DNA of 28,673 bases. Source: a bacterium (GTDB taxonomy: Bacteria; JACRDZ01; JAJRWM01). Positions within the stretch are counted from its first letter, which is position 1; every line of letters begins with the position of its first letter. Shown piece after piece: positions 7,047-14,953 of this stretch. Both the position numbers and the translations under genes were made by a program. Location of the stretch: assembly GCA_024276815.1 (NCBI GenBank), contig JAJRWM010000172.1:1-28673 (forward strand), given 5' to 3'. Below the pieces are notes generated by a model. That model saw only the letters and a list, made by a program, of their open reading frames with translations. It was not told the DNA's origin and made no database searches.

Positions 7047-7623
7047 GATTATCAGCCCCGCCTAATTCTTTTTCAACCTGCTTTAAAGCTTCCTTGATTC
7101 TCGATATCGGTTCCAGGACATCCATGGTCTCACTGATATTACTTATTACCGCCAGCGCTTTTTTCTGCTCTTCGGGATTACTGTTGTAAAAACGGACTAA
7201 TAGCGGATGTTCGTACCTTCGGGCCTGGAACAAGACAGACTCCTCGTTGAGCCGCTCGTTCAGGCTGACTTCTTTTAGCGGCTTGACTTTCGTCTTTTCC
7301 AGATAAACAACCGGCGAACTGAAGACCTCACCGCTTAATTCCAGTTCCCGTTCATCAAGAATCAACAAATCAGGCTTGGTTTTCAGAGCCTGGAATAAAT
7401 TCTCGCAAAGCACATTTTCTTTAATGAACCGTTCCAGCACGTTCCCGTAAAGAATTTCCTGGATTTTGGTCGGGTTGACTTTTTCCGAGTAGTGAAATTC
7501 CAGGGGCAGACCCCGCCGGTCGACCACCATAATGCCGCCCAGGTACTCTTTCTCCCGCTGGCCGGCAATGACCAGGTAGGCCATCGTTTGATTTACCGAC
7601 GCGCTGTCAGGCTTTGATATCAA
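7036..7623 (-). CDS. Hypothetical protein (about 195 aa)
   Basis: Not recognised. The frame is open from ATG 7662, but that start has little of a ribosome binding site and overlaps the upstream gene by 56 bp. TTG 7623 has AGAGG eight bases before it and is preferred. ATG 7584 begins the first strongly protein-like segment (MAYLVIAGQREKEYLGGIMVVDRRGLPLEF). The fold looks alpha/beta, with a C-terminal helical segment rich in Lys and Glu. A recurring core (FIKENVLCENLFQALKTKPD, LLILDERELELSG) suggests a soluble regulatory protein. The gene overlaps both neighbours and sits in the fapA operon. Confidence 0.6.
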   Translation of the reverse strand: MISKPDSASVNQTMAYLVIAGQREKEYLGGIMVVDRRGLPLEFHYSEKVNPTKIQEILYGNVLERFIKENVLCENLFQALKTKPDLLILDERELELSGEVFSSPVVYLEKTKVKPLKEVSLNERLNEESVLFQARRYEHPLLVRFYNSNPEEQKKALAVISNISETMDVLEPISRIKEALKQVEKELGGADNHDG

Positions 7624-7930
7624 TGTGCTGACCTCTGTCAGGCTCGCGGGGCACCAGATCATTTTCCGGCTCAGCCGTTTCCCCGCCCGCTTCAGCGGCC
7701 GCCTGTTTCTGTTCCTGTTCCCGCTTGTGCCGTTCCTGTTTATCTTCCAGTTTTGATTTTTCCGAGGAAGGAGCTTTTTGGACCTGCTGTTCTTTTAATT
7801 TCGCTTTTTCCGAGGTCTCCTGAGCGAACTGCTCGATATCGACAATAGACTGCTGCTGTTTTTGATACTGGGCTTTCTCAACATTGCCGGCTTTCGAGAC
7901 CACATTCTGCAAATCGATTGGTCCAACCAT
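7607..7930 (-). CDS. Small charged coiled-coil protein downstream of fapA
   Basis: 107 residues, very rich in Lys, Glu and Gln. A start MVGPIDLQNVVSKAGNVEKAQ is followed by a long predicted helix or coiled coil (EKAKLKEQQVQKA, KLEDKQERHKREQEQKQAA) and a disordered acidic tail. I recognise no enzymatic domain. Small charged ORFs with similar MVGP-like starts follow fapA in related Clostridia as far as I recall, so it may be a partner of FapA or of the flagellar machinery; this is an inference. It starts 12 bp after the fapA stop. Confidence 0.6.
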   Translation of the reverse strand: MVGPIDLQNVVSKAGNVEKAQYQKQQQSIVDIEQFAQETSEKAKLKEQQVQKAPSSEKSKLEDKQERHKREQEQKQAAAEAGGETAEPENDLVPREPDRGQHIDIKA

Positions 7931-7942
7931 AGGCTATCCCCT

Positions 7943-9628
7943 TCAGGAAGTCAGGATGATCTCTCCCTGTTTTTCCTTGAGCACGTTGTTGCGCAAATCC
8001 TTCACTTCCTGATCAAAGCGGCGGACGCTCTTGCCAATGGTTACTTTTACGCCCGGAAAAATTTTCTCCCCGATAGCGACAGTGCCCCCCCGCATGGCGT
8101 CGATCCTCTGTTCCAATTCATCCAGCCGGGCCTTGGAGGCTTCCAGCGTACTTCTCAATTGCTTGTCAGCCTCCGTCAGTTTATCCAGCATCTCTTGTTT
8201 ATCGGCCGGAAAATTCTCTTTCAGCGCCGAACGCAAATCACTGAGCGTTTTGACGCCTTTGGTTATTTTTTCGTGATTTTTAGCGCTGTTCTGAACCGTT
8301 TCCCGCAAGGCGAAATACTCTTCTTTCAAGGTGGGATTGACCCCGACCTCAATATCGGTCGCCACCGCGCTGCGGGAACCCAGTATTTTGACTTTGACCT
8401 TTTTCCCGGCGCTGGTCTCGCCGCCGACCAAAACTCCTTTGCCGCCAACAATTATCTCGTTTTCAGCCACCACCCGGCTGTGCATGATAGCCTTGCCGAC
8501 CATGATCGATCCTTTGGACCGGACAATCGCGTTTTCGATAAACTTGATTTTGATATCGCCTTCGGCGTCGATCTCCCCGGTTTCCTGGCCGAAGATACCG
8601 CCCCGGACGATAACATTCCCGCCGGCCTCGATTTTCGCGTTTTCAACCATACCGTTTATTTCAACGTTCTCACCGGCCTTGACCACAAACCCGCTGCGAA
8701 CGTTCCCCTTGACAACAACGCTGCCCACGAAGGTGACGTTCCCGGTGGAATAATCCACATCGCTTTTAACGGTATACACCTCAACAACATTAATTTTTTT
8801 ATCGACCAAACAGGCCTGGCCGGAAAGCGCCGCGACCAGGAGAGATTCGTCCTCCTCGGAAACTTTCACGTTCTTCCCGATAGAAAACTCAGCGGCTTTA
8901 CCGGGCTCGGCCTCAATTTCATTACCCAGCACATCTTTCCCGGCAACCCCCTCCAGGGGCGGTACTTTTATCGCTACGACCTGTCCTTCGATAACATTTT
9001 CCACCATATCCAGATTATAGAAATCGACGCTGCCGTCTTCCAGTTCAGTTGGCTTCAGGTCAACCTGTTCGGTTCGGAACTGGTATTCGATTCTACCGTC
9101 TTTACCTTTTTCAGGCTCGACGCCGGCGGCCACCTGGACCGGTTCGCCGTAGGTCTCATTTGCCACCAGGTCATTGATCGCCTTTTCGCCAATGCCAAAA
9201 ACAACGCCGGCCTCTTTGAGCGCTTCCTTAATCAAATCCTCCGTTACCGGCTGGCCATTTCCTTCCGCCCCGGTAACGACAACGCTGGCTTTCATTTTAT
9301 TGTCCGAGATTTCGACCTCGACCACCGCGTCCTGATCTTTGGACTCCTGCGGCGGAGCGATCAATACTTTCTCGCCCTCTTTTTTGGCGACGGCTTCGCT
9401 GAGTTTCACCACATCCACTTCAACAACGCCCAGCAGTTCAAGTTCTTTTTCAACCTTGGTAAGACTTACCGGAAAACCGTCCCCCTTAGGCGGATAGACG
9501 CAGAGGAAGACCCCTTTTTCAGGGATTTCTTCAATTTCATAATAACCATCAGCGTTTTCCGCTCCCTTCACGATCTCGTCAAGTTCAGCCAAATCGTCCA
9601 ATGTATCATCATGATTTTCGTCCGTCAT
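7943..9628 (-). CDS. FapA (DUF342) family protein
   Basis: A 561-residue FapA/DUF342 family protein. The N-terminal 170 residues are acidic and variable. A conserved core follows: KDGRIEYQF, VDFYNLDMVENVIEGQVVA, PPLEGVAGKDVLGNEI. Residues 300-420 form a beta-helix with stacked Gly/Val turns (VTFVGSVVVKGNVRSGFVVK, AGENVEINGMVENAKIEAGG, AEGDIKIKFIENAIVRSKGS). A coiled coil of about 80 residues (445-520) and a short beta tail ending in KQGEIILTS complete it. Family members are polymer or surface-signalling proteins of unclear function that often sit beside sigD in Clostridia; B. subtilis YlxF-region genes occupy a similar place. ATG 9628 has GGAAAGGTG seven bases before it. The 113-bp gap to sigD holds nothing convincing. 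Confidence 0.88.
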   Translation of the reverse strand: MTDENHDDTLDDLAELDEIVKGAENADGYYEIEEIPEKGVFLCVYPPKGDGFPVSLTKVEKELELLGVVEVDVVKLSEAVAKKEGEKVLIAPPQESKDQDAVVEVEISDNKMKASVVVTGAEGNGQPVTEDLIKEALKEAGVVFGIGEKAINDLVANETYGEPVQVAAGVEPEKGKDGRIEYQFRTEQVDLKPTELEDGSVDFYNLDMVENVIEGQVVAIKVPPLEGVAGKDVLGNEIEAEPGKAAEFSIGKNVKVSEEDESLLVAALSGQACLVDKKINVVEVYTVKSDVDYSTGNVTFVGSVVVKGNVRSGFVVKAGENVEINGMVENAKIEAGGNVIVRGGIFGQETGEIDAEGDIKIKFIENAIVRSKGSIMVGKAIMHSRVVAENEIIVGGKGVLVGGETSAGKKVKVKILGSRSAVATDIEVGVNPTLKEEYFALRETVQNSAKNHEKITKGVKTLSDLRSALKENFPADKQEMLDKLTEADKQLRSTLEASKARLDELEQRIDAMRGGTVAIGEKIFPGVKVTIGKSVRRFDQEVKDLRNNVLKEKQGEIILTS

Positions 9629-9741
9629 GTTTAAACACCTTTCCAGAACTTTATACTCTTGCCGCAGTAGAGCGCGTCAGTTTTATCTTCAAACGTTTTC
9701 ACCTTTTATTCATAAACACCTATAATAACATATATAATTAT

Positions 9742-10521
9742 TTACACCACCAGTATTTCCCTGAGTTTGCCCAAGCGCGACCGCAGCCGGAGCACGGCCT
9801 TGGTATGCATCTGGCAAATGCGGGACTCGCTGACCTCCAGGACGCGGCCAATTTCTTTCAGGGTCAGCCCTTCATAGTAATACAGGGCAATCACGATTTT
9901 TTCCCGTTCCGGCAATTTTTTGATTGATTCTTTCAGTAGATGCTTGACCTCGTTTTTTTCCACCACGGTTTCCGGGTCAGGCTCTTTATCGTCCTCGATC
10001 ATGTCCATCCTCTGAATCGAGCGGCCGTCCTCCTTAATCTTCCAGGACTTGTTCAAAGACAGCAAGGTGGTGGAATTGACTTCATTTAAAAGATTATGAA
10101 ATTCCGCGAGCGTAATTTCCATCTCCTTGCAGACCTCGACATCGGTAGCAGCCCGAAGCAGCCGGTCTTCCAGGACTTTATACACCCGTTCCAGTTTGCG
10201 GGCTTTTTGCCGCACCAGCCGGGGCGCCCAGTCAAGCGCCCTCAACTCATCCAGGATAGCTCCCCGGATACGGGGCAAGGCATAGGTCTGGAACTTGATG
10301 CCCCGTTCCGGAGCGAACTTTTCAATCGCGTCCATCATCCCGATCACCCCGCAACTGATTAAATCATCCACTTCACTGCCGGAGCGGTCAGACGGCAGAC
10401 CGATCTGAATGCGGTCAACAACATACTTGACCAGATACAGATATTTATCGATGATCTCAGCCTTTAATTTCCGGTCTTTCGTTTTTTTGTATTCATTCCA
10501 TAATTCTTGGGTCGTATCCAT
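9742..10521 (-). CDS. sigD: RNA polymerase sigma factor for flagellar genes (SigD/FliA/WhiG family)
   Basis: Alternative sigma-28 of 259 residues that directs late flagellar, motility and chemotaxis promoters. Region 2 is seen in LVKYVVDRIQIGLPS, DDLISCGVIGMMDAIEKFAPERGIKFQTYALPRIRGAILDELR. Region 3 follows in DWAPRLVRQKARKLERVYKVLE. Region 4 has a helix-turn-helix: LPEREKIVIALYYYEGLTLKEIGRVLEVSESRICQMHTKAV. The length is normal. The start ATG 10521 has GGGGGGAG immediately before it, an unusually short spacing. It follows the membrane protein by 25 bp. No FlgM anti-sigma gene lies in the window. Confidence 0.95.
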   Translation of the reverse strand: MDTTQELWNEYKKTKDRKLKAEIIDKYLYLVKYVVDRIQIGLPSDRSGSEVDDLISCGVIGMMDAIEKFAPERGIKFQTYALPRIRGAILDELRALDWAPRLVRQKARKLERVYKVLEDRLLRAATDVEVCKEMEITLAEFHNLLNEVNSTTLLSLNKSWKIKEDGRSIQRMDMIEDDKEPDPETVVEKNEVKHLLKESIKKLPEREKIVIALYYYEGLTLKEIGRVLEVSESRICQMHTKAVLRLRSRLGKLREILVV

Positions 10522-10546
10522 ATTCTCCCCCCATGGCGTTGAATTG

Positions 10547-10972
10547 CTATTCAGTCAGTTCAGTTTTAATCGCGTTAACTATTTCATCCGAATTTTCTTC
10601 AGCCATTTTTTTTATTTCTTCCTCAAAATTCTCGACGGTGATTCCCCCCTGGCCGGCGATGTCAGGCATCGTTTGCTCCGCGGCCTCAAAATCCTCAGCC
10701 GGCAGATCCTCGGGCAAAACATAATCCACGCCGGTTATCGATGAGCTTTCCTCTTCCTCGTCATTATTAAAATAATTAATATCCCTCAGTGTTTTTACCC
10801 ACACCATGCTGGCGATCCATCCCAGGATCGCCATAACAAGGGCAAACCACAAAGCCCTCTCCAACGCTATAAAAAATTCCGTATTCCACATCAACCCCAG
10901 GATTTCAGCGAACAGAAAACTCAGCCAGGCGGTTAAAAAAACCATCTTCTTAGTTAAATCGTGCTCAGCCAA
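10547..10972 (-). CDS. Uncharacterised membrane protein with two helices and an acidic tail
   Basis: 141 residues. Two predicted membrane helices (about 12-30, FLTAWLSFLFAEILGLMW; and 41-60, LWFALVMAILGWIASMVWV) are followed by an acidic cytoplasmic or exported tail (DEEEESSSITGVDYVLPEDLPAEDFEAAEQ) and a short helix near the C-terminus. I recognise no family. The start is a TTG at 10972 with GGGAG nine bases upstream. It lies between cheD and sigD, a place where Clostridia often have a small membrane protein. A motility role is inferred from position only. Confidence 0.7.
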   Translation of the reverse strand: MAEHDLTKKMVFLTAWLSFLFAEILGLMWNTEFFIALERALWFALVMAILGWIASMVWVKTLRDINYFNNDEEEESSSITGVDYVLPEDLPAEDFEAAEQTMPDIAGQGGITVENFEEEIKKMAEENSDEIVNAIKTELTE

Positions 10973-11038
10973 GCTAATAATCTCCCTCTAAAACAAACAA
11001 CCGACGACCACTACCGGCCAGATGGCGCTTATTAACCG

Positions 11039-11515
11039 CTATAGTTCTTTCTCGCCGGTGCCGATCGTCTTCACGGTGATCCGGCCGGTCTCGACATCAA
11101 ATTTCACCGTCCGCCCGCAAGTCCCCCCGGTGTCTTCCGCCGATATTTTGAGCCTTAATTTAGCCAGTTCTTCCTTGACGGCTTCAGCGTTTCTCAGCCC
11201 GATGTTCATGGTGGCGCTGGCGACCTTAAACATCTGGGCGCCGCCGGCGATTTTAACTATTATTTGTGAAGCCACCGCCCCGGCTTTTTTCATCTCCTCA
11301 AACAACAAGGGCACGCCGGTGTCGGCGAATTTAGCCGGCGGCGTAGCGACCCGGGCCAGGGCGCTACTTGGCAACATAATGTGTAGCAAGCCCCCCACCT
11401 TTTGAGTTGGGTCGTACATACAGACACCGATACAGGAGCCCAATCCCAGAGCGACCAAGGTTGCCGGCTCAGCGCTCACCTGATATTCAGCCATTCCCGC
11501 TTGTAGTGTTTTCAT
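11039..11515 (-). CDS. cheD: Chemoreceptor glutamine deamidase CheD
   Basis: A 158-residue CheD. It deamidates glutamines in chemoreceptors and, in Gram-positives, binds and stimulates the CheC phosphatase. The catalytic Cys28 is in LGLGSCIGVCMYD and His45 in GGLLHIMLPSS, both intact. PAKFADTGVPLLFEEMKKAGA and KIAGGAQMF are the family's conserved blocks. The start ATG shares one base with the cheC stop (TGATG), so the two are coupled, as expected for proteins that work as a pair. A 66-bp gap follows before the membrane protein gene. Confidence 0.96.
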   Translation of the reverse strand: MKTLQAGMAEYQVSAEPATLVALGLGSCIGVCMYDPTQKVGGLLHIMLPSSALARVATPPAKFADTGVPLLFEEMKKAGAVASQIIVKIAGGAQMFKVASATMNIGLRNAEAVKEELAKLRLKISAEDTGGTCGRTVKFDVETGRITVKTIGTGEKEL

Positions 11516-12147
11516 CAGAGATTCCCTACCCCCAACGCGCCTAAGATAATTTCCAGGGTGCCTGGATCGGGAATCAGGAAGAAAAATCCTTTGATATCCT
11601 CGTCCCCCTCCTTGAAAATAGTTTCAATAACCAGGGCGTAGTCGCCCAGCTTACTGAGTTCAACCAGTACGATGTTTAAGATAGCGCCCGCCATATCAAT
11701 CGCCAGGGAAGGAACAGACGGGTAGAGCGCCAACCCGGTAAAACCGGTTAAAGCGACCAGGTAGGAAGACGCCAGGATATTGCCTATTTCGTTGAGCGCC
11801 GAGATTTCCATTTCAGAGAATTCCTCGCTGTCCGATTCGCCAATAAGCATGTTCACTAATTTCCGGGCGCTCTTCAGAGGCAGGATAAACATAATATGCC
11901 CGGGCGCGTCGCCGCTCATGGTCAGGTAAACACCAACCACCGGCACTTCCGGCCCGCCAGCCAGATCAGCGACCTTGTTCAGATGCGTTATCCTGATTTC
12001 CGGAACCAGCATATCAATTTTCTTATTCAACATTTTGGACAACGCGGTCGCCGCGTTTCCGGCTCCGATATTACCGACTTCCTTTAAAGCATCCATCTGG
12101 ACAGCGGACAAATCATTGATATCTTTAAACTGCTTGTCAGACTTCAC
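11515..12147 (-). CDS. cheC: CheY-P phosphatase CheC
   Basis: A 210-residue CheC. It dephosphorylates CheY-P and partners CheD in the adaptation system. Both active-site motifs of the D/S-x3-E-x2-N type are present: D-ALK-E-VG-N near residue 20 and S-ALN-E-IG-N near residue 117, each followed by the expected helix and Pro. This is the active two-site form, not a degenerate paralogue. The start is a GTG at 12147 (M-K-S-D) overlapping the cheR stop by four bases, with a GGGGGAG site five bases upstream. Its chemotaxis partner CheY is not in the window; FliY in the motor carries the related domain. Confidence 0.96.
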   Translation of the reverse strand: MKSDKQFKDINDLSAVQMDALKEVGNIGAGNAATALSKMLNKKIDMLVPEIRITHLNKVADLAGGPEVPVVGVYLTMSGDAPGHIMFILPLKSARKLVNMLIGESDSEEFSEMEISALNEIGNILASSYLVALTGFTGLALYPSVPSLAIDMAGAILNIVLVELSKLGDYALVIETIFKEGDEDIKGFFFLIPDPGTLEIILGALGVGNL

Positions 12148-12950
12148 ACCCTCTCCCCCTTAACAATTTTTCGATAAAAGAAGGTACTGAAACTATTCAG
12201 CCCCATCTCGTCAGCGCCGAAGATCCTCTCGGTATTGCCAATAAACAACACACCGCCCGCAACCAGCGAATCGGCAAACCCCTGGTAAAGTTTGCTTTTC
12301 GCTTCCTCAGTAAAGTAGATAACCACATTGCGGCAGAGAATCAGGTGGAACCCCCTCTCAAAAGTATCCTCCAGCATGTTTTGCTTTTTGAACCTGACTT
12401 TTCTTTTCAGCTCAGGCTTGATCAGGTACTGATCGCCATCCTGTTCGAAATATTTTTTCAGGAGCGGAGGCGGCACATTTTTAACATGATCCGCGGTATA
12501 CACGCCTTCCTGCGCTTTTTCCAGGATTTTCGTATCCAGATCAGTCGCCAGGATACTGTAACCGCTGACTCTCTTTTCCTCCATAAGCATCGCCAGGGTG
12601 TACGGCTCGGTGCCGATAGAACAGCCGGCGCTCCAGATTTTAAGATTTCTGAAATTTTTTATCAGTTCGGGCAGGATGCTATCATTCAGCTCAGCGAATT
12701 TTTCCGGGTTGCGGAAAAACTCGGAGACATTGATCGTCGTCCGGTCCAGAAACTTCTGCAAGGCTTCTTTGTCGTTGTTGAGCAGCACAAAATATTCATC
12801 AAATTCGTTTATTCCGTATAAGTTCATCAAGGTTGTGATCCGTCGTTTCATCTGGCGTTCTTTATATTTATCCAGACACATTCCGGCCAGGCGGAAAATA
12901 TTCTTCTTGAATTTCTCGTAATCAGGATCCAGTTTTTGAGTAACATCCAT
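12144..12950 (-). CDS. cheR: Chemoreceptor methyltransferase CheR
   Basis: A 268-residue SAM-dependent protein-glutamate methyltransferase that methylates receptors, opposing CheB. The N-terminal domain (FRLAGMCLDKYKERQMKRRI) ends in TTINVSEFFRNPEKF. The SAM pocket IWSAGCSIGTEPYTLAML lies near 105-121, ILATDLDTKILEKAQEGVY follows, and LILCRNVVIYF and the small-residue motif FIGNTERI are present. The start ATG at 12950 is 3 bp after the cheB stop, with GGAG seven bases before it. Its placement between cheB and cheC, where many Clostridia have cheA and cheW, is unusual. The C-terminus lacks TPR repeats. Confidence 0.96.
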   Translation of the reverse strand: MDVTQKLDPDYEKFKKNIFRLAGMCLDKYKERQMKRRITTLMNLYGINEFDEYFVLLNNDKEALQKFLDRTTINVSEFFRNPEKFAELNDSILPELIKNFRNLKIWSAGCSIGTEPYTLAMLMEEKRVSGYSILATDLDTKILEKAQEGVYTADHVKNVPPPLLKKYFEQDGDQYLIKPELKRKVRFKKQNMLEDTFERGFHLILCRNVVIYFTEEAKSKLYQGFADSLVAGGVLFIGNTERIFGADEMGLNSFSTFFYRKIVKGERV

Positions 12951-12953
12951 TTA

Positions 12954-13991
12954 TCAGCTCCATAAAAGTTCCACTATTTTTCCGGCGACCTTGGGCAGCG
13001 GGACGACCAGATCAGCCAGTCCGCCCTCGACAACCGCTTTGGGCATACCGTATATCGTACAGGTGCTTTCATGCTCGGCTATGGTCTGTCCGTTATGCTC
13101 CTTGATCAACTTCATGCCTTCAGCCCCGTCCGTTCCCATACCGGTCAGAACAACTCCGATCACGTTTTGTTTGAAATTGCGGGCGACTGATTCCATCATG
13201 ATATCGACCGTGGGGCGCAGACCGTGGATCGGCGGGTCTTCGTTAAGGTGGATGGCGCCGCCTTTCTCCACGCTTAAATGAAAGCCTCCCGGAGCGATCA
13301 GGACTTTCCCCTGCGTCACTTTATCCCCGGCCTTCGCTTCGTAAACTTCGAGCGCGGAAGCCTGGTTCAGTCTTTGGGCCAGGGAATTGGTAAATCCGGC
13401 CGGCATGTGCTGCACGATCACCACGCCGGCGGCCAGGTTAGCAGGCAACATGGGTATCACCTCGCTCAAGGCCTTGGGACCGCCGGTTGACGTTCCGATA
13501 GCGACGATTTTCTGACCGCGTCGTTTAATATTCAAAGGAGCGGGCGCAGGAGTTGGAGCCATCGGCTTCCTCGTCATTTTCAGCGTGGTCAGGTTAGCAC
13601 CGGCCGCGGTCTTGACCTTGGTCAGGATTTCCGGCGATTTATCGCCCAGGTCCATCGAGACCGAACCCGACGGCTTGCCGACGAAATCGACCGCGCCCAG
13701 TTCCAGCGCCTCAATCGTAGCCTGGCTGCCTTTATGGGTCAACGCGCTGACCATGACCACCGGGAGCGGATAATTCTTCATAATCCACCTGAGAACCTCG
13801 ATACCGTTCATATTAGGCATTTCCACGTCCAGAGTGACCACGTCAGGCTTCAGCTTGGGAATAAGCTCCACCGCCTCCTTACCGTCTTTAGCGATACCGA
13901 TGACATCGAGAGAATCATCTGTCTTCAAAATATCTTTTAAAATCTGGCGCATAAAAACTGAATCATCAACTATCAATACTTTTATAGACAC
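12954..13991 (-). CDS. cheB: Protein-glutamate methylesterase/glutamine deamidase CheB
   Basis: A 345-residue response regulator with a C-terminal methylesterase. The receiver domain has acidic residues VDD (8-10), phospho-acceptor Asp55 in DVVTLDVEMP, and Lys106 in VDFVGKPSG. A 30-residue Pro/Ala linker follows. The esterase triad is Ser168 (GTSTGGP), His195 (QHMP) and Asp288 (GMGTDG), all intact. It demethylates receptors after phosphorylation by CheA, which is not encoded here. The start is a GTG at 13991 with AAGGAGGAGG five bases upstream, one of the best ribosome binding sites in the window. It starts 20 bp after the flhG reading frame. Confidence 0.97.
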   Translation of the reverse strand: MSIKVLIVDDSVFMRQILKDILKTDDSLDVIGIAKDGKEAVELIPKLKPDVVTLDVEMPNMNGIEVLRWIMKNYPLPVVMVSALTHKGSQATIEALELGAVDFVGKPSGSVSMDLGDKSPEILTKVKTAAGANLTTLKMTRKPMAPTPAPAPLNIKRRGQKIVAIGTSTGGPKALSEVIPMLPANLAAGVVIVQHMPAGFTNSLAQRLNQASALEVYEAKAGDKVTQGKVLIAPGGFHLSVEKGGAIHLNEDPPIHGLRPTVDIMMESVARNFKQNVIGVVLTGMGTDGAEGMKLIKEHNGQTIAEHESTCTIYGMPKAVVEGGLADLVVPLPKVAGKIVELLWS

Positions 13992-14011
13992 AGTAAGCCT
14001 CCTCCTTTTTT

Positions 14012-14938
14012 CTAGCGGAACATCCCAATCATTCTGTCGAAAACCTCTTTCACTCCCAGAGTCGGCATATTCGCTGACTGTTCGTTTAACCGCAGGGCCA
14101 ATGTTTTGATACAGCGCGAGGCGACTGAACCGGGCTGATAAAGCACAACGGGCGTTTTATGCCGAATGGCCTGCGAGACATTGACATCGCTATAGATGAA
14201 GCCCAGTTCTTAGACGACGATACCTAAAAAACGCTGGGAAACCGAGATAATCTTGTTGATTACTTCCTGGGCCTCCGTTTTGTTCTTGACCATATTCACC
14301 ACTAATTTCACCCGGACGTCGCGATTCTGCTGGGAGACGACCTTGATGATGCCGTAGGCGTCCATGACAGCGGTTGGTTCCGGTGTCGTAACGATCACGA
14401 TTTCCTCGGTAGCCAGGATAAAACTCATCACATTTTTGGAAATGCCGGCGCCGGTATCGACTAATAAGAAATCATATTTTCCTTCCAGGTTGCTCACTTC
14501 GCCGATTATTCTCCGCCGTTCGACGTCTGATAGATTGGCCAGTTCCTGAATCCCCGAGCCGTTGGCGATAACCTGAACACCTTCCGGCCCCTCCAGAACA
14601 ATATCCTGGATGCGTTTACGGCCGTTGACAACATACTGCAACGTTTTGTCCTTGGGCGAAAGCCCCATCATCACGTCGATATTGGCCAGACCAAGATCGG
14701 CGTCCAGAACCAGCACTTTTTTACCAAGCCGGGCGAGACAGATAGCGAGGTTAACGGTCAGGTTGCTTTTGCCAACCCCCCCCTTGCCGCTGGTGATAGC
14801 GATGGTCCGGGTCAGCATGGCGCCTTTGAAACTGGCTCTCTCAACGCCTTTTCTTTTACGGCCGGAACCATTCCCGCGTTTCTCCCGGCGGATTTGTTCG
14901 GCTAATACTCTGAGTTTGTTAGCCTGATCAATAATCAT
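14012..14938 (-). pseudogene. flhG: Flagellar number regulator FlhG, MinD-like ATPase, interrupted by an in-frame TAA
   Basis: FlhG activates the FlhF GTPase and limits flagellar number. As sequenced, translation gives 242 residues (14210-14938): N-terminal DQANKLR, which activates FlhF; deviant Walker A GKGGVGKSNL near 51-60; switch DADLGLANIDV near 79-89; and LLVDTGAGI. It stops at a TAA at 14210-14212. The same frame then continues for 65 residues (ELGFIYSDVNVSQAIRHKT ... VLYQPGSVASRCIKTLALRL) to a TAG at 14012, giving the normal family length of about 308. The lost part is the end of the Rossmann core plus a C-terminal amphipathic helix (VKEVFDRMIGMF) of the kind that targets FlhG to membranes. 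The start follows AAGGGA by 11 bases. A real nonsense mutation or a sequencing error would both fit. Confidence 0.85.
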
Positions 14939-14953
14939 AATATTATTATTCCC

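Noticed and set aside
7036-7930. Frameshift joining the two overlapping genes downstream of fapA
   Set aside because: The upstream protein is a charged coiled coil with a natural-looking end, and the downstream one has its own plausible starts; they look like separate genes.
7862-9634. A long open frame of about 590 codons on the plus strand opposite fapA
   Set aside because: It is antisense to fapA, which has clear domain structure and a ribosome binding site; the plus-strand product has no family features.
9650-9680. Possible promoter for fapA: CTGACG and TATAAA on the minus strand
   Set aside because: The spacer is 19 bp and the -35 match is 4 of 6; too weak to list as a feature.
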